From positions 1 through 13,149 of the forward strand of contig JAPLBK010000039.1 in assembly GCA_026392775.1 (NCBI GenBank): DNA of 13,149 nucleotides. Reading direction: 5' to 3'. Position numbers and translations under genes: made by a program. Below are positions 6,902-13,111 of the stretch, piece by piece (the stretch's first letter is position 1; the number at the start of each line of letters is the position of its first letter). This DNA comes from Actinomycetota bacterium (GTDB lineage Bacteria; Actinomycetota; Actinomycetes; Nanopelagicales; Nanopelagicaceae). Below the pieces are notes generated by a model. It worked only from the letters and a program-made list of their open reading frames with translations. It did not search any database and was not told the DNA's origin.

Positions 6902-8036
6902 GTAGATTGCGCGCCATAACTATTCGTTGAATTTGATTGGTGCCTTCATAAATCTGAGTTAATTTGGCATCTCGCATCATTCGCTCAACTGGATAATCTG
7001 AGACATAGCCATAGCCGCCCAGGATCTGAACCGCATCAGTAGTTACCTTCATCGCTACATCACTAGCAAAGCACTTACTGGCCGCTGAGAAGAAACGTAG
7101 ATCCTTTTCACCACTCTCACTCTTTGATGCTGCAACATAAGTTAATTGACGGGCAGCTTCAATATTCATTGCCATATCCGCCAACATGAATTGAACACCT
7201 TGGAAGTCGAAAATCTCTTTACCAAACTGCTTACGCTCATGTGAATACTGAGTTGCAACATCTAAGGCTCCTTGGGCAATACCTAGAGCTTGGGCCGCAA
7301 TAGTGATGCGTGTGTGATCAAGCGTGTTCATTGCTAGTGCAAATCCTTCACCAATTTCACTAATACGGCGGTCATCTGCAAGATTGACGTTGTCGAAATA
7401 AACTTCACGCGTTGGTGATCCTCTAAAGCCCATCTTCTTTTCTGGTGCACCGAAAGATACGCCTGGGTCAGATTTTTCAACTAGGAATGCAGTGATTCCT
7501 TTAGAGCCAAGGGAAGCATCGCCTTGAGCAACGACTGTGTAGAACTCTGAGACTCCAGCATTTGAAATCCATTTTTTGCTTCCATTAAGAATCCAGCCAT
7601 CACCATCTCGCTCAACCTTTGTACGAAGTGCAGAAGCATCTGAACCTGCTTCAGATTCTGATAAGCAGTATGAAAAACCTTTTCCTTGTGCCAGTTGAGA
7701 TAACCAGCGTTGCTTCTGATCTTTGTTTCCACCCAGCATCAGTGGAAGTGAGCCAAGTTTATTTACTGCAGGAATCAGTGATGAAGCACCACAAACACGT
7801 GCCACTTCCTCAATTATGATGACAACAGCTAGAGCATCTGCGCCATCGCCACCAAATTCAGTTGGGACGTGTGCTGCTGCAAGGCCTGCCTTTTGAAGTG
7901 CATCTGCTGCTTCTTGTGGGAAGCGATGATCTTCATCAACTGCTTTTGCAAATGGAGCAATTTCTTTTTCAGCCAGGGCGCGAACGCTGGAACGAAGATC
8001 TTTATATTCGCTGGGAATATCAAATAAATTTTCCAT
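6891..8036 (-). CDS. Acyl-CoA dehydrogenase (FadE/short-chain type)
   Basis: FAD flavoenzyme that makes the alpha,beta double bond in acyl-CoA thioesters, passing electrons to ETF. The 381-residue length is typical of the soluble tetrameric ACADs. The N-terminal helical domain is followed by the first signature CLSESEAGSDA (124-134), WISNA (156-160) in the beta domain, and the second signature QILGGYGYVSDYPVERMMRDAK in the C-terminal helical domain (337-358). The catalytic base is the Glu of IYEGT (E364), located as in short- and butyryl-CoA dehydrogenases. RKQFGK (268-273) and TNQIQR (366-371) are the usual FAD contacts. Chain-length preference, or a branched-chain amino-acid role, cannot be told from sequence alone. 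Its ATG overlaps the stop of the CopD-CtaG gene (TAATG), so translation is probably coupled. Its end overlaps the convergent FTHF ligase by 11 bases. Confidence 0.95.
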   Translation of the reverse strand: MENLFDIPSEYKDLRSSVRALAEKEIAPFAKAVDEDHRFPQEAADALQKAGLAAAHVPTEFGGDGADALAVVIIIEEVARVCGASSLIPAVNKLGSLPLMLGGNKDQKQRWLSQLAQGKGFSYCLSESEAGSDASALRTKVERDGDGWILNGSKKWISNAGVSEFYTVVAQGDASLGSKGITAFLVEKSDPGVSFGAPEKKMGFRGSPTREVYFDNVNLADDRRISEIGEGFALAMNTLDHTRITIAAQALGIAQGALDVATQYSHERKQFGKEIFDFQGVQFMLADMAMNIEAARQLTYVAASKSESGEKDLRFFSAASKCFASDVAMKVTTDAVQILGGYGYVSDYPVERMMRDAKLTQIYEGTNQIQRIVMARNLPSA

Positions 8037-9883
8037 TAGGGTTCATTTCTATCGCGTTGGGCTAGATCTTGTAAATACCTATTATAAGTAGCCAACTCAT
8101 CTGGTTGGCCCATGGCTGCAGATCGTGCGGCATTTTTATCGATTCTGATTGCTTCACGTGAGTCATCTCTCACCCAGCTGATAAAGGTTGCAACCAGGGC
8201 AAGAAGTATCGGGATCTCGCCCATCGCCCAACCTAATGAACCGCCCATGCGTTGATCGGCAAGTAAATCAATTAGCCATGGTGATTTAAGGGAACCGAAG
8301 TAACCACCATCAATTAAAGTCGTAGTAGACATGAGTGCTACTGAGAAGAATGCATGAATACTCATTGCAGCAAAAATAATTACGATGCGCACTAAATATG
8401 GAACTCTGCGCGGGTTTGGATCGATTCCAATAACAACATGGAAGAAAAGGATTCCAGCAAGCAGGAAGTGAATATTCATCAGCAAGTGGCCCACATGCGA
8501 TTGCATCATTGAGCTAAATAGATTTGTAAAGTAAAGGGCAAATAAAGAGCCATCAAAGAAAGCTAAAGCCACAATTGGGTTGGTAAAAAACACTGCTAAT
8601 TTAGAATGCAGCACAGCAAGTAGTGAACCTCTCACACCACGCTCATCTTTATTTCTACCTTGCGGCAGAGTTCGAAGCGCTAAGGTGATTGGCGCACCAA
8701 GGATAATTCCAATGGGTGCAATCATTCCAAGAACCATGTGGGCAACCATGTGATAAGAAAAAGCAAAGTTCGCGTACAAACCGAGGCCACCACTGGTTGC
8801 AAAATCTATTGCCGATATTCCTAGTGCGAAAGAAATTGTGCGACCTACTGGCCACTTATCGCCACGCTTTGTAAGAACAACAACGCCCTTAATATAGAGC
8901 GCAACGGCTGTGACCAAGATTCCAATCATCAGCGCATCTGGTTCATAACTAAAGAGGATTCGGCTCCAGGTTGGTTCTGGCGGCGAAGAAATTCCTGCTA
9001 TCGCTAATGCAGGATCAAACTTTGCTGGTTCTGGTCTTGATGGAGCTTGATTAGAAGATAACCATGCACCCATTGCAACCGTGACTACCATAATTAAACT
9101 TTCTGCAAAAATTAATCGAGCAAAGCCTTTCCAATCAATTGAGCTACGAAGGGCTAAATTCTTGCGATGCAAATAGGCAATAGTTATTAAGGAAATCGTT
9201 AGAGCTACTTTTCCAATTACTACCCATGCATATGCACTGTTCCAGGCCTCTTTGAAATCCAGACGTGCCCAAGCATTCACCGTGCCACTTAATACAACTG
9301 CGATAGCAGCCCATAACGCTAATTCGCTAAATCGTGGAACTGCGATTGGCCTATCTTCAGGATCCAAAATTGCAAGAGTTATCACCCCTCCCACCCAAAG
9401 AGAGAGTGCAACCACATGGACAACTAAAGAACCAATAGCTAATCCGTGTGAGCCACTTGAAGCCGAGTGGCTCTGAAATACGGGTGCAACTAAACCAATC
9501 AGGGTAAGGAGAAGAAGGACAATAACTGTCAGTACCTTATTGACGCGAATTGATGCAAAGGTAATGAATAAGGCAACGAGTGATTGAAATAGTAAATATT
9601 GTCCCAATGTTATTTGTGTAATAAAAGATCGTAGGACTGTTGAATCTAAGGCACCTGATAATGGTTGATCGAGAATGGTTGCCAAGGTAAAGAGAATTGT
9701 TCCAATGCTTCCAATTAACCAGGTGAGCCCTGAAATCGATAACATTGTACGAAGCTTTTGCCCCGAAGTTGATAATTTTCCATGGGAGTCAAGAAGTAAA
9801 AAGCCCATCGCCAATAGTGTTCCAACAACTGCAAAGCCTCCTAAAAGGGATAGATATTTAAAAACTGTGCTTAAAGCAATCAT
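8036..9883 (-). CDS. Fused CopD-type copper-resistance/CtaG-type cytochrome c oxidase assembly membrane protein
   Basis: A 615-residue polytopic membrane protein made of two known families. Residues about 1-275 form a CopD (YcnJ-like copper import) domain with about eight helices, His34, a SHSASSGSH cluster (138-146), and HVVALSLWVGG (156-166), the typical CopD helix. Residues about 315-575 form a caa3-type CtaG domain with SYHMVAHMV (376-384), HVGHLLMNIHF (463-473), FHVVIG (481-486) and SIHAFF (508-513), whose spaced histidines suggest metal handling for oxidase Cu centres. The end is a short charged cytoplasmic tail. This fusion is usual in Actinobacteria (Mycobacterium Rv0102 type, from memory). 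The ATG at 9881-9883 overlaps the copC-like stop (ATGA), and the stop overlaps the ACAD start (TAATG). Probable job: moving copper for cytochrome oxidase maturation; direction of transport is not shown by the sequence. Confidence 0.88.
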   Translation of the reverse strand: MIALSTVFKYLSLLGGFAVVGTLLAMGFLLLDSHGKLSTSGQKLRTMLSISGLTWLIGSIGTILFTLATILDQPLSGALDSTVLRSFITQITLGQYLLFQSLVALFITFASIRVNKVLTVIVLLLLTLIGLVAPVFQSHSASSGSHGLAIGSLVVHVVALSLWVGGVITLAILDPEDRPIAVPRFSELALWAAIAVVLSGTVNAWARLDFKEAWNSAYAWVVIGKVALTISLITIAYLHRKNLALRSSIDWKGFARLIFAESLIMVVTVAMGAWLSSNQAPSRPEPAKFDPALAIAGISSPPEPTWSRILFSYEPDALMIGILVTAVALYIKGVVVLTKRGDKWPVGRTISFALGISAIDFATSGGLGLYANFAFSYHMVAHMVLGMIAPIGIILGAPITLALRTLPQGRNKDERGVRGSLLAVLHSKLAVFFTNPIVALAFFDGSLFALYFTNLFSSMMQSHVGHLLMNIHFLLAGILFFHVVIGIDPNPRRVPYLVRIVIIFAAMSIHAFFSVALMSTTTLIDGGYFGSLKSPWLIDLLADQRMGGSLGWAMGEIPILLALVATFISWVRDDSREAIRIDKNAARSAAMGQPDELATYNRYLQDLAQRDRNEP

Positions 9884-10410
9884 CGTTCCCTAAAGAGTTT
9901 TCGCGAATAGAGCACGAGTGCTATTAAGACAAAAAAAGCCATAATCAAAATAAATATAATAAATATGTTTGTGCCCCAGCTACTGCTGGCAGGAATCTGA
10001 GATTCTGTCGGGGTTGGCGATGCTTCGTTAGGTGAGATTACAGTTGGTGCAGAAAAATTAAAAGTAAATGAACCCTCTAGAGGAGCATCGCCCTCTGAAT
10101 ACAAAGTGTATGAAACTTTATAGATTCCAGATTCAACAAGCGGCCTTAAGCCAATAGTTGCTGAAACCTCAGTCATTGTTAAAGTCCCATCATCAACGCG
10201 TACCCCTGCAGGATCTGTAACCACTATTTCATTAGCATCAGGAAGCAATGCAACTTGGGTGGTGAGAGTTACTGAGGTGGGGGCTGTTGTGACGGTAGAT
10301 CCACTTATTGGTGATGTAGTAATGAGTGAGTTTGCACCAGCTGTAGACATACCCAGAAAGCCAAGTAGGGTTAAAGCAGCCACAATTTGTTGGACTCGAG
10401 TGATTTTCAC
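9880..10410 (-). CDS. CopC-domain exported/membrane-anchored protein lacking copper ligands
   Basis: A 176-residue protein with a signal peptide (KITRV, hydrophobic 9-20, AGA cut near residue 26), a CopC-like beta-sandwich (about 27-120), a Ser/Thr/Pro-rich linker (121-145) and a C-terminal membrane helix (about 148-168) with a basic tail. The domain call rests on SPISGSTV (33-40, cf. SPADGATV), DPAGVRV (66-72) and GIYKVSYTLYSEGDAPLEGSF (95-115, cf. the G-Y-V-W...SADGHPVSG-F pattern). True CopC binds Cu(II) through an N-terminal His after signal cleavage and the Asp/His of DGHP. Here the mature N-terminus would be Asn, DGH reads GDA, and there is no His or Cys anywhere. GTG start with a strong Shine-Dalgarno. 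First gene of the operon with CopD-CtaG, which overlaps by four bases. It may be a structural partner instead of a copper carrier. Confidence 0.8.
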   Translation of the reverse strand: MKITRVQQIVAALTLLGFLGMSTAGANSLITTSPISGSTVTTAPTSVTLTTQVALLPDANEIVVTDPAGVRVDDGTLTMTEVSATIGLRPLVESGIYKVSYTLYSEGDAPLEGSFTFNFSAPTVISPNEASPTPTESQIPASSSWGTNIFIIFILIMAFFVLIALVLYSRKLFRER

Positions 10411-10418
10411 TTAGATCT

Positions 10419-10423
10419 CCTCC
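10419..10423 (-). promoter_or_regulatory. Shine-Dalgarno of the CopC-like gene (GGAGG)
   Basis: Minus-strand GGAGG within GGAGGAG lies eight bases before the GTG at 10408-10410. It is the strongest ribosome site in the window and fixes the GTG as start, directly ahead of the MKITR signal peptide. It also shows this message has a 5' leader, unlike several neighbours. Confidence 0.75.
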
Positions 10424-10492
10424 ATATCGGCGACTTGAATTCGCGCCAATCGTCTCACTTCTTTAGACTTGGCTTCTACCCCAAAGGGTTGG

Positions 10493-10506
10493 AATAAGGC
10501 CTTATT
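10493..10506. repeat. Perfect 14-base palindrome AATAAGGCCTTATT in the copC/fmdB divergent region
   Basis: The 14 bases read the same on both strands and end four bases before the ATG at 10510, 19 bases before the preferred fmdB start. Its place between two divergent genes makes an operator possible. About one perfect 14-mer palindrome is expected by chance in 13 kb, so function is unproven. Confidence 0.3.
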
Positions 10507-10515
10507 TGAATGATT

Positions 10516-10519
10516 GGAG
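10516..10519 (+). promoter_or_regulatory. Shine-Dalgarno deciding the FmdB start (GGAG)
   Basis: GGAG lies five bases before GTG 10525-10527. The upstream in-frame ATG at 10510 has no such site, and the family begins MPTYQYxC, matching translation from the GTG. Confidence 0.6.
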
Positions 10520-10524
10520 CGCTA

Positions 10525-10773
10525 GTGCCTACATACCAATACGCATGTAACGCTTGCGAACATGAATTCGAAGCCTTCCAGTCCTTTAGTGATGTCTCAC
10601 TCACTCAATGCCCAGAGTGCAAGGGAGAAATCCGTAAGATCTACAGCGCTGTTGGTGTTGTGTTTAAAGGCTCTGGGTTTTATAAAACCGATTCAGTAAA
10701 AAAGACAACTACAAGTGAACCCGCTAAAACAACTCCCGCGCCTGCGCCAACTCCGGCAGCTGCGGCAGATTAA
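10525..10773 (+). CDS. FmdB family zinc-ribbon protein
   Basis: A small 82-residue putative regulatory protein of the FmdB/CxxC_CxxC_SSSS type. From the GTG start the sequence opens MPTYQYACNAC. Four cysteines (C8, C11, C29, C32) form a CxxC-17-CxxC zinc ribbon, followed by the family's conserved VVFKGSGFYKTD (45-56). The last 25 residues are a low-complexity Lys/Thr then Pro/Ala tail ending in AAAAD. The exact function of the family is not settled; mycobacterial Rv0991c has been described, from memory, as a redox-sensitive chaperone-like protein. An ATG at 10510 would add five residues (MIGAL) but lacks the GGAG spacing and does not fit the family N-terminus. The gene is convergent with the small gene next door, overlapping by TTAA. 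In mycobacteria it lies near the FTHF ligase gene, as here. Confidence 0.88.
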   Translation: MPTYQYACNACEHEFEAFQSFSDVSLTQCPECKGEIRKIYSAVGVVFKGSGFYKTDSVKKTTTSEPAKTTPAPAPTPAAAAD

Positions 10774-10886
10774 TCCTGGTGATGGGGCGGTTTATCTAAC
10801 TTAATTTCTTCTTCACGACGTAATTGCTCAGCCGCGGCTTCAGGATCGATCTCATCTGATGTCACATTAGGAAAGAGATCACTCAT
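10770..10886 (-). CDS. Small acidic hypothetical protein (38 aa)
   Basis: An open frame of 38 codons, beginning MSDLFPNV and ending KPPHHQD. It is charged and hydrophilic: an acidic N-half (SDEIDPEAAAEQ) is followed by a probable short helix LRREEEIKLDK and a Pro/His tail. No membrane helix, cysteine or known domain is present. Support for it being real: a TANNNT hexamer (TAGACT) exactly seven bases before the ATG, the same pattern as pmt; it fills the otherwise empty space between fmdB and the MMPL gene; its stop overlaps the fmdB stop by only four bases (TTAA). I recall similar short proteins with RPPHH-like tails in other actinobacteria but cannot verify it. Function unknown. It is divergent from the MMPL transporter gene, 32 bases apart. 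Confidence 0.6.
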   Translation of the reverse strand: MSDLFPNVTSDEIDPEAAAEQLRREEEIKLDKPPHHQD

Positions 10887-10893
10887 AGTTTTA

Positions 10894-10899
10894 AGTCTA
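10894..10899 (-). promoter_or_regulatory. Probable -10 element of the 38-aa gene (TAGACT)
   Basis: Minus-strand TAGACT fits TANNNT and is followed by seven bases (TAAAACT) and the ATG, giving a leaderless start. Spacing is identical to that at pmt. Confidence 0.5.
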
Positions 10900-10904
10900 C
10901 ATCT

Positions 10905-10910
10905 AAGGAG
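10905..10910 (+). promoter_or_regulatory. Shine-Dalgarno of the MMPL gene (AAGGAG)
   Basis: AAGGAG lies eight bases before the GTG at 10919-10921 and makes that GTG the clear start. The message therefore has a leader whose promoter must lie upstream, inside or beyond the 38-aa gene. Confidence 0.7.
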
Positions 10911-10918
10911 TAAGAAAC

Positions 10919-13027
10919 GTGTTTGAGAAGCTTGGAAAATTCATCGTTAAGCGCAGCAAGCTAGTTCTTCTGAGCTTTATCATCACAACAATCATCGCTG
11001 GCGCAGTTGGATCACTCTCCTTTGGCCGCTTAGATTCTGGTGGCTACTCAGACCTTAATAGTGAATCTGCGCTAGCAGCTAAATATGTTGTTGATGTATT
11101 TGGCGCTGAAGAACCAGTTGTTGTCATGGTCGTGGACTCTGCAAGCTCTACCATCGATGATCCAGCAGTTGCCACAACTGCAATTGAAATTGAGAAGAAG
11201 ATTCAAGGTCACAAGGGAGTCTCCAAGACTTATTCCTATTGGTCCACTGGTGGTTTGCCAACCATGAGATCTACTGATGGAAAAGCAGGATTCATCTTGG
11301 TGTATTCAGATCTTGATGCTTTTGATTGGGATGCCCTTGGTTCCTTAGGGGCATCATTACAAGAAGAGTTTGATGGTAAATATAAGAATGTTCATATCTA
11401 CGCATCAGGTGCTGGTGTTATTACAAATGCAATCAACCACAAAATTGAAAAGGATTTGATTCTTGCTGAAACAATTGCGATTCCACTTACATTCCTTCTT
11501 TTGGTCTTTGTTTTTGGAGCTCTTGTCGCATCAGCGACACCTCTTTTTGTGGGTGTGACAGCAATCCTTGGCTCATTCTTTATTATTTACCTTCTAACGC
11601 TGTTCACTAACGTCAGCGTATTTGCTCTTAATCTCATTACCGGTCTTGGCCTAGGACTTGGTATCGACTATGCCCTACTTATGGTGAATCGATTCCGTGA
11701 AGAACTTCATAACAGCCACAGCGTTGAAGAATCCGTAGTCACAACTGTTGCTACAGCAGGTAAGACTGTTTTCTATTCAGGACTGACTGTTTTTGTAACA
11801 ATGGCATCGCTGCTCTTTTTCCCACTTGAGTTCTTGAAATCATTTGGTTACGCAGGCGTTGCTGTCATTACATTTGCAGTTATTGGTGCAGTAATCGCTC
11901 TACCTGCACTATTAGCTTTATTGGGTGAAAAAGTTGATAAGGGTGTTGTGCGAAAGAGTGCAATTACTCCTAAGGAAGATGGACGCTGGGCACATACTGC
12001 ACGTAACGTTATGCAGCGCCCCGTTCCAGTTGTCCTTGCTTGCTTAGTTGTCTTAGGAATAATGGCTGCTCCAGTTACTAATATTTCCTTCGCCCAGGTT
12101 GACTCTAGAGTTCTGCCTGCATCAGATCCAGCTGCTATTGCAGCTAAAGTGGTTGATAACCGCTTTGACGGATTAATCGGTAGCCCGATTGAAGTTGTTG
12201 TACTAAATGGTGTTGGGCGTGAAAGTGAAATTACTACTTTCTTAGATGAAGTAAAAAAGGTTGATGGAGTTGTCCGCGTTGGTGTAATTGAGACTTATAG
12301 CCAAGACATCCGAGTGCAAGTTATTTCCTCAGTGCCATCTCGAAGCACGAATTCATTACAGGTTATTCACGATATTCGAAATCTAGACAAACCTGCTGGC
12401 ACACTCATCGGCGGAGCAGCTGCTGACTTCACTGATTCACAGGATGGAATCGCTAAGACATTGCCTCTGGCTTTGGGGTGGATCGCACTTACCGTATTGA
12501 TTCTCATCTTTATCTTTACAGGTTCAATCATCTTGCCGATTAAAGCAGTGATATTAAATGGGCTTTCACTAGTTGCAACTCTTGGTGCAATTACTTGGAT
12601 ATTTATCGACGGCCACTTAAAGTGGCTGGTTGGTGATTTCACGGTGACTGGGACGCTAGATACAGGATCAGTGATTCTGGTAGCAGTAGTGGTCTTTGGG
12701 CTTTCAATGGACTACGAACTATTTTTACTCTCTCGTATCCGTGAAGAACATTTAAACGGCAAGAGTAACGTCGAATCCGTGGCTGTTGGTCTGCAGAGAT
12801 CTGCTCGAATCATTACGGCAGCTGCACTCTTGTTGGCCGTTGTTTTCGCCTCCTTTATTACAAGTGGTGTCACATCTATCAAGATGTTGGGTTTTGGTGT
12901 TTCACTAGCAGTTATTCTGGATGCAACGATCGTGCGTGCACTTCTTGTTCCAGCACTCATGCGTTTATTTGGTGAACGCAACTGGTGGGCGCCTCAGTGG
13001 ATGCAAAAATTCACTCTTAAGCATTAA
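10919..13027 (+). CDS. MMPL family (RND superfamily) membrane transporter
   Basis: A 702-residue proton-driven RND exporter with the twofold MmpL layout. There is an N-terminal helix (about 15-34), then an extracytoplasmic domain (to about 180). Helices 2-6 follow (about 182-336), then a loop. Helix 7 is at about 369-388, followed by a second extracytoplasmic domain and helices 8-12 (about 515-682). The proton-relay Asp-Tyr pairs of MmpL3-type transporters are both present: GLGIDYALL (D250-Y251) and GLSMDYELF (D598-Y599), each ahead of an Arg-Glu-Glu stretch (RFREEL, RIREEH). The C-terminus FGERNWWAP is typical of the family, with no long cytoplasmic tail. Substrate is unknown; in mycobacteria relatives export lipids, but nothing nearby here makes such lipids. 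Start GTG is fixed by AAGGAG eight bases upstream. It appears monocistronic, meeting the tRNA-Arg gene head-on 11 bases beyond its stop. Confidence 0.93.
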   Translation: MFEKLGKFIVKRSKLVLLSFIITTIIAGAVGSLSFGRLDSGGYSDLNSESALAAKYVVDVFGAEEPVVVMVVDSASSTIDDPAVATTAIEIEKKIQGHKGVSKTYSYWSTGGLPTMRSTDGKAGFILVYSDLDAFDWDALGSLGASLQEEFDGKYKNVHIYASGAGVITNAINHKIEKDLILAETIAIPLTFLLLVFVFGALVASATPLFVGVTAILGSFFIIYLLTLFTNVSVFALNLITGLGLGLGIDYALLMVNRFREELHNSHSVEESVVTTVATAGKTVFYSGLTVFVTMASLLFFPLEFLKSFGYAGVAVITFAVIGAVIALPALLALLGEKVDKGVVRKSAITPKEDGRWAHTARNVMQRPVPVVLACLVVLGIMAAPVTNISFAQVDSRVLPASDPAAIAAKVVDNRFDGLIGSPIEVVVLNGVGRESEITTFLDEVKKVDGVVRVGVIETYSQDIRVQVISSVPSRSTNSLQVIHDIRNLDKPAGTLIGGAAADFTDSQDGIAKTLPLALGWIALTVLILIFIFTGSIILPIKAVILNGLSLVATLGAITWIFIDGHLKWLVGDFTVTGTLDTGSVILVAVVVFGLSMDYELFLLSRIREEHLNGKSNVESVAVGLQRSARIITAAALLLAVVFASFITSGVTSIKMLGFGVSLAVILDATIVRALLVPALMRLFGERNWWAPQWMQKFTLKH

Positions 13028-13038
13028 TTAAAAGTACG

Positions 13039-13111
13039 TGTCCCCGGCGGGAGTTGAACCTGCGACCTACCGCTTAGGAGGCGGTTGCTCTATCCACTGA
13101 GCTACGGGGAC
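13039..13111 (-). tRNA. tRNA-Arg (anticodon CCT)
   Basis: A 73-base cloverleaf. The acceptor stem GTCCCCG/CGGGGAC pairs fully. The D-arm GCTC-AGTGGATA-GAGC carries A20, an arginine identity base. The anticodon arm ACCGC-CTCCTAA-GCGGT has CCT at plus-strand 13076-13078, decoding AGG. The T-arm is GCAGG-TTCAACT-CCCGC and the discriminator is A73. The T-stem has one mismatch, A51 opposite C63 (13061 and 13049). CCA is not encoded; the bases after A73 are CGT. The gene is convergent with the MMPL gene. The 38 bases upstream of it, to the window edge, hold a weak 6-bp inverted repeat (AGATTG/CAATCT) and no clear promoter. Confidence 0.95.

Noticed and set aside
10478..10489. ACCC-CAAA-GGGT small inverted repeat in the copC/fmdB spacer
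   Set aside because: Only four pairs; expected many times by chance in 13 kb.
10510..10524. fmdB start at ATG 10510
   Set aside because: Family proteins begin MPTYQY; the GTG at 10525 gives this and has GGAG five bases upstream.
12367..12981. Open frames on the minus strand inside the MMPL gene
   Set aside because: Antisense to the well-supported transporter coding region, with no start signals and no recognisable domain.
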